64,000 bases of DNA. Source: Synanceia verrucosa. Its lineage: Eukaryota > Chordata > Actinopteri > Perciformes > Synanceiidae. Position 1 is the stretch's first letter, and each line of letters starts with the position of its first letter. The notes under the pieces were generated by a model. That model made no database searches. It was not told the origin of the DNA and worked only from the letters and a program-made list of their open reading frames with translations. Positions 14,001-26,800 of the stretch are shown here, one piece after another. The stretch lies in contig CM056566.1 in NCBI GenBank assembly GCA_029721515.1, positions 23,619,269 through 23,683,268 on the forward strand, written 5' to 3'. A program made the translations under genes and the position numbers.

Positions 14001-17000
14001 TGTAGAGAGCCTGAGCTTGAACCCTGAACTTTTTGTTGGACTCATTTGTTTATATATTGAGAAGCATAAGGAGCTATTATCTATTATCTATCCATCTATC
14101 TTTATATCTATCTGTCATCCATTATCAACCATCATCCATCTATCATCCATCACTTCCATCCATCTAACATCCATCATCATCAGCCATCATCCATTCATCC
14201 ATAATCATCCATCCATCCATTATCATCCACCTATCATCCATCGTCTAACATCCATCCATCATCCATCCATCCATTATCATCCACCTATCATCCATCCGTC
14301 TAACATCCATCCATCCAACATCCATCTATCATCCACCTATCATTCATCTATCATCCATCCATTATCATCCACCTATCATCCGTCCGTCTAACATCCATCC
14401 ATCATCCATCTATCATCCATCACTTCCATCCATCACTTCCATCCATCACTTCCATCCATCTATCATCCATCCATCCATCATCCATCCATCCATCATATAT
14501 CATCCATTCATCCATTATCATCCACCTATCATCCATCCATCTATCATCCATCTATCTATTATAGATACACTAAATTGTACAGTAAAGTGTATTTTTATAA
14601 TCCACACTTTGAGCATTAAACACACTCCAACCATACTTAGACTAGTCCACATTGAGGATGATATTTTTATTACTTGTTGTTTATTGTTTGTTTGTTCTTA
14701 CCGATGTTGTTGAGGGCGCTGCCGGTGGATGGAGACACCTGGAGGAGGCGTGGGTCGATGAAGGGAGTGAAGGAGGAGGAGGACTTGTGTTTCTGCATGT
14801 TGTTACTGGACTGACTCTGCAGGGAGATGACGTCAGGTTTAGAGGAGACGATGATGAGACGAGATGAAAAAAAGACTTTCACATTCAGATTATCATTAAA
14901 AGACGAGATGAGCAGGCAAAATGAGGCGTTTCTGGACGTGCTGCATGCCTTCAAATTACACATATGGAGGAAAAAAGGGCAAAAACAATACATGGTTTAC
15001 GAAAAAAGAACAAAGGAGGAGGGGAAAAATGTATTTTCATGGGAAACATACTTGCCCTCGAGCTGCTGGCTATGATCTACTGTATCTATTGTGAGGATAT
15101 GACGGAAAATGGGCAACATCAGGAGATAAATCAGATTTAGATGTTTAGTGGTGAAACGACAACGAGCCTCAGAGGAAAATTTAACACGTAAATAAAAAAG
15201 GATGAAGTTACATTTTAAACCAAAGCAGTAAAAATATTGTAGATATACAGTCCGGCAGAGGTCAATGATATTAGGACAAAAACAAAAAGTGCTGCTTTTA
15301 TTTTGAAGGCGTCTTGTATTTTGTCAATTTAGGTACACCTGTCACTTTCTCTCTAAAGTTAATGTAATGTTGGTCTTTGAAATACTTCAGAAACATATTC
15401 AAAGTGATTTTTGTGAAAGCAGTGACATCATAGTTAGCCTATTTTTCTACACCTGTTCCATATTTAAAAAGCCTATTAAAACCACACAATTCACTGCTTC
15501 TTATGAAGAAATAAAATTATTTTTGAGCCGGCTTATGAGTCTTTTCGTCCTCAACACTTTCAGTTTCTAAGTGGTCCTGTGGAGAAGTTCACTGCCCACC
15601 CCTGCAGCAGATTTATCATCATGGTGGGTCAGAAACAACGGCAGCAGAATTTCACTCCTTTTTAAATATTAATATCATGTTCCATTCAGGGTTCTCACAC
15701 GTCCTGGAAAACCTGGATAATTATTGACCAAGTCATGGAAAACACATGGAAAATAAGGAAAAATGATCAAAAGGCACAAGGCATGGGGAGGATAAATAAT
15801 TTTCCAGGATAACTTAACCGTTTCCAGGATATTTGATCGTTGTTCTCATTTTCCATGACTTTTCCAGGTTTTCCAGGACACATGATACTGTTTTCTTAGT
15901 TATGATGCTTCAGCTCGTCCTGTTGGAGATTACACAAGCAGCTGGTGTCCATGTCTGGGCTGGAGGACGTACCTCGATGAGGAGGCTGAGCTTGTCCAGG
16001 GGGCTCTGGGGGGACATGGTGGAGGGGCTGGAGAGGCTGGAGGAGGAAGGGGAGTTGGAGGCGGAGGAGGAGGAAGGGGGGGAGGAATGGTGGCTCTGCT
16101 GGATCAGGTCTGGGAGGTGGTGGATGCGGCCGGCAAAGCCGTTGCGGTCGGCGTGCTGCGTGGGGTGATGATGATGGTGGTGGTGGTGATGGTGATGATG
16201 GGGGCTGGGGGTGTGGTGGCCGGGGCCGGGACTCGACCCCGAGCCGGGACTCGGTGCGAAGCCCGAGAGCAGGCCAGCGGTCTGAGCTTGGGCCGGGCCG
16301 GGGCTCGGACGCTTTCTGCTGTCACCTGCACTCTGGAAGTAGAAAGAGGGGTAGAGGACTGTGGGTCTAGACGAGGTCCTGAAGAGCTCAGGAGACGGGA
16401 AGGTGTTAGCTAGAGCACAGGGCCGGCTACAGAGGCTACTCTATGGGCGGGTAGACGAGCGCTCGTTAGTCCTCAGTTATAATTTACCATATTTATGACT
16501 GATATTATTTTTAAATGAACTGCTCAGGTATCAGCTGGTGAAATCTAAATGGATTAACAAAATAACAAAATCTAAATAAATGTTCAATAATGTCATAAAT
16601 CCACTTTATTGAGTAATATTTATTATTATTTTATTATTATTCTACCCAGCCTACTCTAAGATTCTGTGGTGCCAAAGTGAAGAAAAACAGAACAGGATCA
16701 ACACAAACAAAATGGAGAAACAGTCAGGGAATGAAGGAACAAAATGTGACGACACTGAACTGAAAATAGCAGGAAATGATCCTTTTCTCCCGGACCAGTA
16801 CCTGTCTGACGATCAGAGTGCTGTCTTTGCACGGCGTCGAGCCGGCGTCGCTCTCGCCTTCGTCGTGGACGATCATGGTTTTCACAGATTCGGTCTCTCC
16901 GTTACTCAGCCTGGAAGAACTGCAGGATGGAGGAAGAGCTGCTCAACACAAAATGTTTCAGCTGCAGTTTGGGAAATAATGATGTCACAGTTAAAACTGG

Positions 17001-20000
17001 TGGATGAAAGATAAAAGAAAAAGTCAGAGGAGGAGGGCAATATTCAGAGAAAAACTCAAGGGATCGAAAGAGATTAAAGTCGTAAATTTACCAGAAGAAA
17101 TATATAATTTATGAGAAAAAAAATATTATTCTTTGAAATTAAAGTTGTTAATTTAGAAGAAAAAACTCTTGAATATTCTCTGAAAAAACACCACAATATT
17201 CTCTGAAATTAAAGGAGTAAATTTGGAAAAAAAAATACTTTCTGAAATATAAAGGGTAAATTTAATTTAAAAAAACAATATTGTCTGAAATTACAGAGGT
17301 AAATAGTAAAACAATATCAAAAAAATATTTGAAATTAAAGGGGTAAATAGAGGAAAAAAATGATATGGTTAAATTTAGTAAAAAAAAAAAATATTTCCTG
17401 AAATTAAAGGGGTAGATATAGAAGAACAAAACAGTAATTTTTGTTCAAGTTTTTTTTCTTGTAAATTTGTGATTCTTTTTCTTGTGAATTTTCCATAATA
17501 ACTTCAGTGAATATCCACGTTTTTTTCTCTCCTAGATGTGGTCCCTGTCCTCTGTCTCTGCAGTTAATATTTTTAAACCTTCAATGGTCCATATATTTCC
17601 AGGTTTAGTGTAAAACAACATGCAGACATGTTTCAGAGGACTTGTCGATACGTACACGGCTCTGGAGTCCTCCGGGCCGGAGGTCGACTCCTCGCCTGCC
17701 TCCTGGTCCACCTCCTCGTCGTCATCTTCATCAGTGGTGTCTGAATCTTCACTGGAGGACGAATAATCCGTCACTTTATTCGGGGGACGGACATCGTCCA
17801 CTGCACGGAGCTCCTTGGCCAGAGCCGTCAGGTCCTAAAGGTCAAGAGGTCAAAGGTCATTTTAAATATCACTGATGTCTATTTTCCTCCTTCTGTCGGT
17901 AGTTAGTCCAGTGATCATTTAACACACGAGCCGTTAGCTAATTTCAGTCAATCTCCCTTTGAAGAAAAGAAAAGCAGGAAACAGGAAGCTGCAGGAGAGG
18001 AATGGTTATCCAGAGGTACGCCAGCCAATCAGAAGCCGACGTGAGAGCAGCAAAGCCGCGAGATGAAGCGAGGAAAGAGATGACGGTCGTAAAGCCGACG
18101 CTGTCCAAGCTGCTGCAGGTAAGTGAAGGTTAGTGAATTAATCAGATCAATGAGAGAAATAAAAAAGTGTTTATCGAGGTTAGAGGAGGCATGAGTTAAG
18201 ATGGAAGGAAAGCAGGCGAGAAGTGAAGGAAACCCTTAAATAAGTGAGCTGATCACATGAATCTCCTGTCAGGCCACAGCAAATCACAAGGCACAGCCCA
18301 GCTACCCAACAAGCTCTAGATCTAGCTCTAGATCTGGATCTAGATCCTACAGAACCTCACCGCTGGTCTGCTCGGCCTCACCAAGTCCCTCCTGTCCTCT
18401 GGTTTTTTCCCAGCATTATCTGGGCGCTGGAGGGGCGAGCCCTCAGATTTGGAGGACGCTGAAGTGACGGAAAACGTGTATGAGTGTTTGTGCTGCAGTT
18501 TCCAGGTATTTTGTCCACCTTCTGTGTCTAAAAGTGGTGATTTTTTGACTCACAGCGGGCCCTGAATCGCTCTCCAGAACCGCAGTGAGAACCGGGCTGA
18601 GAGCTGGAGTTACTGGAGCTGCTGGAGGAGCTGGAGCCGACACTGCCGCTGTTACTGGTCGGTCTGGGAACCAGTTTCTCCACTCGCTCCCACAGCAGCC
18701 GAGGCTCCGCCACACTGCCGAGCCGACAAACACAAGTAAAAACATCAGGATGGTTCTTTTATCCGATGGTCACACATTGATGACGTCATTAGCTAACACT
18801 TTGGGTCAATAAGAAATTCAAATGTTCCTCTTGTGGGTGCAAAACAGCTGATAAGTGGGTGATAATATCTAATCTAAAGTCCATCATGAGGAACACAGAT
18901 ATGCAGGATAAGTAATAGTACAGTAAAAACAGTGTTTATGAGAGAATCTCATGACAAGTCCTGTGGTTTGAAAATAGAAAATTGTGCGATCACAGATTCA
19001 CAAAGAGGCATCACAAGGTTAGACAGCTAGAACTGTTACATAAGCCCTCCCACTCATAACTCTATAAACTGTATAAAAGTACAGACAGGCAGCGAACTGT
19101 ACAGACACGATCCGACTCCAAATAAGGTGTTTGTCTTCTTGGAGAAAGTTCCTTTTTAGCTGAAAACAGCAGCCTGTTTTCTCCTGAATGACTGATTTTG
19201 ACAACTTGTGGTGAAAAATTGTCATCTTACTTGTGTCTGGGCCAAGTTTGTTTGTAACTTGATGCAAAAATGGAGTTATCGATCAGAACTACTTCACAAA
19301 TTTAATAAACTGTTCCAAAAACTCTTATTTGGCGTCTGTGGAGTGATGACATCTCCAGTTTTTGTCTCTGTTTAACTGCCATATTGCAGTGTTTTTGTCT
19401 GTTTTTACCACATAATCAGAGTTTTTGCAGCCCATATTTATTGTTCTCTGCACTATCTTTATGTTTATGTCAAGCACCAAGATGCAAATTTAATTTCCTT
19501 GATTGTACAAACTTACTTGGCAATAAACTTGTTTCTGATTCTGATGATTGATGCAACCTTGCAAAGTAAAGTGATGGCTGTTTTTTTTCTCATAAATTTG
19601 TTACTTAGAGTATTGGATTTTTTTCACCCATAAATACAGAGTTATTTTTCCTCATATTTACCACTAAAAACTCAGGAAAATTTTTTTTTCATAAACACAT
19701 TAAAATTAAAATTAAAAATTAATTACATAAATTTTAATTTTCCACTTAAATCTCAGTGAATATCAATATTTTCTACTCTTTGTAAACCCTGTCCTCCAGT
19801 TTTGCAGTTGATATTTGAAATATTGCTGAACTGGGCCCATTTCTACTAAAATGAACTTGTTTTTTCCCTCTATAACTTGATGCAAATTCATTCTGAACTA
19901 TTAATCAAGTCAAATATTCAACAATCTGTTCTAAAAATATTTCCTACAGTTTTTTTTTTACAATAACAAGATGACTCATATGGTAAAATTCACAGAATAA

Positions 20001-23000
20001 TTATTCATACATGCTACTACCAGACAAACTCCACTCAAATTTAGCAAAGAAACACTGAATCGTAAGTGCTGGTTTACCTGGCGGCAGAGCGATGTACAGG
20101 GTGGCCGCCATGTGAGGCGTTGCCGTGGTGATGAGGCGAGTCTCGCCTCGACAACACCGGAGACCTTGACGTCGTCCTGACGGGAACCTTTTGTGATTAA
20201 AAACAGTGACCAGCTCACATGTGAATTCTCTGAATGTGCCTTATCGTGTAGCGAATACACAAAATAAAACCTTCAGGAAACATCACAACAATCCATCCTG
20301 CTCAAGACCTCACCAGTTAGCGGCTAACTAGCTGAGCATCTTCAGCTAGCAATCCAAATAAACAAAGACATTTCAAAACAAAGCTTATATACACTTTAAC
20401 AGTACTTTGTTAACTTTGTCAAGTATACATCTTGTAGTCTAACTTAAAAACTGGGGAGGAATGGATTTAATGTTTGAGAGCGCTAACGAGTGCCTTGAAT
20501 TTAGCTTCCCTACAGCGCTAAGTGTATAGCTAACTAAATACTGTCTTGAGTGGCTAACATGAAGCAGCACTGCTAAGCTACAACTGCAGGAGCTTCTATG
20601 TTAATTTCAACCAATAAAAAATGATAAATGTTGAAAAGCAAAGGTGTAAAACTAACAAGTGATGGAAGGCAGGTAGCTAACTGTACCATAAGCTAAGGCT
20701 AGCCAGCTAGCTAGCTGTAAATTAGCTAAGCAGCATTGGTTGCTTTGTAACATTAGCTGATGAAGCAGTTTGCAAACAGCAAGCAACTTTGTATCATGGA
20801 GCTGATGGTCTAAATAAAAAACAGGAATATTATAGTTAAGTCATTCTAAATGACTGTAACTTTATTACAGTTTGTTCATTTAATCACTACTACATAGGAG
20901 CTGATGATGTCTAATTTTGCTGACATTTCCCCTAAAAGCAAACTGTATTTTATGCAAAGTGAATCTGAAGACCTAAAGAAGTACTTAAATCTGTTGAACA
21001 AGTCCTCCTCCACCAACTAAACCACTCATCTCTGAAAAACACCAGTAATTAAAGCCATAATCGGACATTTTCCCTTTCTGGAGTCACATTCAGCCAAAGC
21101 AGAACATTTGCAGCCAGTGTAAGTTAGAATGACATGTTTAGAAGTTAAAGTTAGAGGCAAAATGGGAAAAAAAAAAAGATGTTAATGAACGTTAGGAAAC
21201 ATGTTTTTGAAGCTCTATGTTCTATACAGTAGGTCCTGATGGCTGTGGTTCCACTTGGCAGCTCTTCAATTTATAACCGAGGGTTTCACTTTGTGGTGGG
21301 CGGCTAACTTTGGCTCTGTGGACTGAATTTAGATCTCTTTTACTCTTTTAGGCTCTGACTACTCACATTTGTGGGTTTTTTTAACCACAAAGCTTTCCTA
21401 TACTTATCCACAACATCCAAAACACTGTACATTCAGGTGAAGGCAGACCTCTCAAACTATCCTTTGCTTATTTTTCTCTCCTTCTGCAGTTATTTTTATG
21501 TACATTTTTGGCCGTAGTGTAAAAAAAAAAAAAAAACCCGCAGAGTGACCTTAACTTCCTCTTTATATTCAGTGGGAATAGATTCAGAACACTATGTTAT
21601 TTTCTCAGACCTTCTTATTTCTAAAAAAATGTGGATTTAATTCAATCTATAATTCCCTTACAATAATTTTTCCTGCCCAACAAGAAAGGAAAATCAAATT
21701 AATAAATTAAACTACTGCTGCCAGGCGACACCAGAGGCTCTTTCTTCCTGTCCTTACCCGGGGCGGGACCTCCTCTGAAGGGGCCGGTTCATGGGGCGAG
21801 GGCCTATGCTGGGGGTGGGGTTGTGGTTCAGTGCGTGCAGGTGCTGATGATGATGATGGTGATGAAGATGGAGGGTGATGGTGGGGCTCCTGGCTGTTGC
21901 GAAGGTGGAGGTTTTCAAAGCTAGGGGCGAGCGGCTCGCTCAAGGAGTGAGACCGCGACACACTGGGCGGCGTGGCGTTTGACGAGGCCACGGCGCTCTT
22001 TAAAGCAGCCACATGGGAGCGGACCTTACAGACAACAAAAAGACATCGGGGAAGGTCGGGTCAGTCTGCATGCAGGGAACAAGACAAGAACGGGGCTTCT
22101 GGGTATCTTTAGGGGGGCTGACAGTTTGGAGCCTAAAGGGGCCTAAAAACGTTCCCTGAGGAACCCCTCTGTAAAAAGTTCAGGACATTTATCCCCTTTC
22201 AGACATGGAATATGCAGCATTACTGACTTCAAACACCTGTTACTGTTTGTTTTGTTTTTTTATGCTTCAGCAGCCTTATAGAAACAGAAAGTCACAACAT
22301 CAAGGAAGACGGGGGCCTTAAAACTTTAAATTGAGAGGGTTTTTGGTTGGCTGTCTGCAATAATAAACATGTTTGTGTTTAATGTAAGCTGAAGACTTTA
22401 ATGTTTTGTTCATCAGCATTAAAATAAGTCAGTAAATATCCCTGAAGCTTTTATGTGCTGTAAAAATAGTAAGAAAAAGACCGCCACAATAAGATAAAAG
22501 CACATGATGCAAAATGATGTATTAGAAATATCTTAGAAATCTGAATATTGACTCCTTTCTTTGCAGGAGGTGTTTAAAGAATCCATGAATACATTTACAT
22601 GAATCTACAGTTAATTACAAGTCCTGCTCAGCTTCTTTTGGTGACTCTTTCAGAGAATACTAGCAACGTTTAAGCGTCATCATGCCGTCCAATTTTAGTT
22701 CAGTATCTAAATCCTGTTGGCTTTTTGTTGAACCAGAGCGATGCTAACTTATAAAAATGTGCCATCACTGAATTTACGGAGTGATCTTTATAAACTGAAT
22801 GAGCGCAGAATGACAGGACATTTCGTTGAGCCCGATTCCTGTTTGCTGACATGCTGTATCTTCAGTATATTCATGACTTTTGAGCCCTGCAGGTGGTTGG
22901 ATGAACACTCAGAGATTACAGTCAAGTGATAGGAACATTTAATCTCTTGCTGCTTTACACTAATCTGACAGAGTTCGATTCAGACTGATGGAGGATGGAA

Positions 23001-23824
23001 ATGTTGCTGTCGCTACTTTTATGTAAAAGTGACTCAGACATGAAGCCATGAGTGTAAAACTACATTTTTAGGTCCATGTCTGAAAGGAGCTAGAAGGGTT
23101 CGTCATGGAAACGTTTTCTCTTTCCAAGGAACGATAGCAGTGATGTTCAATCTTCCTCCTCTGAGCTCTTCTGCTTATTATTCTGGACACGATCAAACCA
23201 ACTGAAGGCAGAATATAAAGAGCAAAGAGGAGAGGTTTGTTTGTTTGGAAGGAAAGAAGGAAAACATGAAGCCTTTTTGGCTAAATGTGATGTGTCCAAA
23301 AGGCAGCAGAGCCCCTAAAGAAGCCATGAAAACAGGTAAAACTGATCCATTATTCCCATATCTTAATGACTTATTTGGTGGGAAAAGGAGCAGCCTGAGC
23401 ATCAAAAGGTATGATGACATACATTTTGATTATTTCTGGGGAGAAAACAAATATGAAAACAATAAAAAGCAGTGAATGGAGATGAAGCCCAGAGGATCCT
23501 GAATATAACTGTCATATTAAATTTTTACGACCTGAATATTCTATTATTTGATTATTATCATCTATATTGTGTACATATCCAATACTAATATAATTTTTAT
23601 TCTGTTTTATTCTATTTTTATGCAATATACTGTCTATTTCATGTGTCTTATGCTGCAAAATCGCCTTCACTGTTTAACAGCAATAACAATAAAGATCTAT
23701 TCTGTCCTATTCTATTACTGTTTATTCATTCTCTGAGGGAATCTTCAGGGAATAATCTGGTTTGATAAGATAAGAAGGAAATTCTTTCACAAAAGCTGCC
23801 AAAAAATAAATAAAAAAATACATG

Positions 23825-23871
<47 letters not shown>

Positions 23872-26800
23872 AGTATATATACATTGCAGAATAGCGCAAA
23901 ATCAACAATCTAAACATAAGTATGCTGTAAACTGGCAAGTGCTAGCTTAAAAGTGGTTGTTTCTGTATTCAGCTAGTTGTGAAATGAAAATAATAACACA
24001 GAAAATAAATCACTAATGAGTCTAAACACTGAACATTTAACACAACAATATTACTTTTTACTGGATGGGACCTTTAAGCTAAGTCTCATTAGCTAAACTA
24101 CTTGTGTAACGTTCAGGGCCTAAGCTAACTAGATGCTAACATAGCTAATATTAGCTCGCTAACAGCTAACTTGTCCCAAACCCCTCAGATTTAAGAATCA
24201 GCTGCACCCCTCATAATAAAATAATCCTTTGTCATGCAGAAATGTAATGTTTTCAGACAGATTGAGGCAGTTTGTTGGCGTTTAGCAGCCATGCTAACAG
24301 ACAGCTCATAGCAGCATGCACACATTCACAGCGTCGACCTTCCCCTGACCTTCACCGAGCAGCTCCAGTCGTTCACACGTCACCGGACCTCGTCCACGTC
24401 TAGTTTTATAACAGAATACTGAAATAATTAGCCTGCAGCTGTCGATTTTATTTTATTAGCTCCAACCAGAAGAGCTAAAAACGTGAATCCGTCCAGGATT
24501 GAACGGCCACGACTGATGAGAGGAGCATCAAAACGCACCCGTGAATTACATCATCGGCCCGGTTTTACGAGGTCGCGGCGCCGTTTCTCGTATAATTTAA
24601 TCTGTGTGACACATTCAGAGGAGATTGACTTCAATGAACCGTGATTATTCATGCTTAGTGGGTCGAATCCTTCGCTGGGAAGATGACTAACACTGGCTGA
24701 GTCACCGCGCTGCCAATCTGACTGCACATGAATTATGGATGTTTTTAAATCCGGGAGGTACAGCAGAAAAGCACAACAAGCATCCATGTTCACACCATCA
24801 CACTGTGACTCAGCAGTAATTACACATTTTGTGGGAGGACAACCTGTCAATCAAGAGTTAATCATGGGAGAAAACACATATGATCAGGGTTGTGATCATT
24901 GTTATAGATTAAAAACTTTCAGTGGCTTTGTGTCATAAAAAGCTCTTTTGTCTGAAAATGCAAAATATTAAATGGAAGTTACAAAATAAGACGGGTGAAG
25001 TAAAAGAACTTCAGTTGGATCCATTTTTTTTAGAGGAAACAACCTGAGAAAGTTAAAGAAATCACAGAAACAGCTACTGAACACATCCAACATGTTAATT
25101 TCAGCTTTTTCAAATCACCTGAAAGAGAAAACCTCAGTTATTATGATAAGAAAAGCGTACACAGACTCCATATCCTCTGATCTCAGCTTCTTAAATGTGA
25201 ACATTTCCTGGTTTCTTTCCTCATCTATGACACCAAACTGAACATCTTTGAGATACTGATCCTAATCCTAATAATAATAATTATTATTATTACATACATT
25301 ACATTACATGCACAAATCATACAGTGAGATGACAATTTGCTGGCTGACATATGACTGTGTGTTTATTTAGTTTTAAGTCTGAGGAGTGTAGTTTGTACCA
25401 ATCGATACTGAAATATTAATACCTGTGATATCAGATATTTCTGCTCTAGGTTTCTCATATTAAAATATTGATATTTTGGTTTATCATTAGTGGAAAGTAA
25501 CTTCACCATCAGGATCTAAAGCTAAATGACACCCGGTTTGGTAGGAACTACTTCTTCTTCCACCTGTCAGTCATATATGTGTAATACGGCAACCTTTCAG
25601 GGTCAGAAAGGACATCAGCGGTGGAGGACAGGTGAGGGCTTACCTGTGGCTCGACAGGCCGGTGCATGGCGGGCGCCTCGGACGCAGAGTTCCCGTTGGG
25701 GTAGGAAGACTCGGAGCGCGGCGGCACCGGAGGCTGCTGTGGTTTGGTCTGAGCTGCCTGAGGGGAACCCTGGATGTTCTTCCTGTATCGCTCATCAGCC
25801 TGAGGAGGACAGACGGCGGCATTAGCATTAGCATTAGCAGCGGTTAGAGAGCACAGGTCAACGAGGAGAGTGAGGACAGGAAGTGGACAGAAGCCATTAG
25901 GCACCACGGTTTGTTAGTGTTTCCGTGGCACAAGCACATCTCAGAAGTGGTCTGCTGATGCAGGAATAGAGAAGGTTTCCTGAAGGACGCCGGTGTTAAT
26001 GCCGCCACAGTTTCCCCACAAACCCTGCCAGGAGGACGACCAGCGAACAGCGCCATGCATTTTTCATGTGGAGAGAAACACACTGAGGTGTAAACAGGAA
26101 GGTTAGGAACACAGTGAGGTCCGAGCAGGAGCTGTTTGGGTTTTAGTCTCAAATTAGTTCTGCAAAACAACTTAAACCAATCAGAAAACAGAACTGACGC
26201 TTCTCTCTGAGCTCTCAGCATCTGGGTGGAGTTTCTTAAAAAGAAGAAAAGCTGCAGACACTGAATTATCCACTTTATTTAGAGGAAAAACTGAAAGCAA
26301 GGGCACGGAAAACGTCTGTAATCACTTCTTATTGCTCTAAAAACTGTAAAACTATAGTAAATCTAGCTGAACCAGGAACTGTGATGATTAATGCAGCTAA
26401 TGATTGAGTTTAAATGGCATATAATTACTTTTTTGTTATTCTCTCAATTATTTGAGTAGATTTTGGCTTTTTTTACTAGTAGTAAAAAAAAATTGTTGCC
26501 GTCCTCAAATTTCGAGAGAATATTCACTTTAAATATTCACTCTTAAAAAATTGCAATTAGACAATTAAAAAATACTCAAACTGATTATTTGATTATCAAA
26601 ATAGTTGGCGATAAATTTAATACTTGACAGCTACTCAATTAATTGTTGCAGCTCAGAATTTTAGCAGTGAACTTGGTGATTAAAATGTTATTGGTGATCA
26701 AACTATGAAAATTAGTTGGAATAATCCAGGATTATCATTTCACCTGCTGTTCGGAGGAACTGCTGCTTCACCTGAAAAAGTTAAAACACTAAAAATAGGG

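Larger units (their letters stand above)
13410..14701. other. Intron with (TA)n and CCAT-type microsatellites
   Basis: A 1.3-kb intron. It contains a perfect (TA)n run at 13952-13998 and a long interrupted (CATC/TCCA)n tract at 14082-14565. The rest is AT-rich without recognisable content. Confidence 0.7.

Noticed and set aside
16104..16331. 75-codon minus-strand frame overlapping the His-tract exon
   Set aside because: Out of frame with the map4k4 exon; the alternative frame giving [16 protein letters not shown] matches the kinase family and joins neighbouring exons in phase.
18030..18125. GC-richer stretch ending in CTGCAGGTAAGTG, a strong plus-strand donor
   Set aside because: It is on the opposite strand to map4k4. 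The minus-strand reading has no MAP4K4 similarity and reaches a stop. No partner exon was seen.
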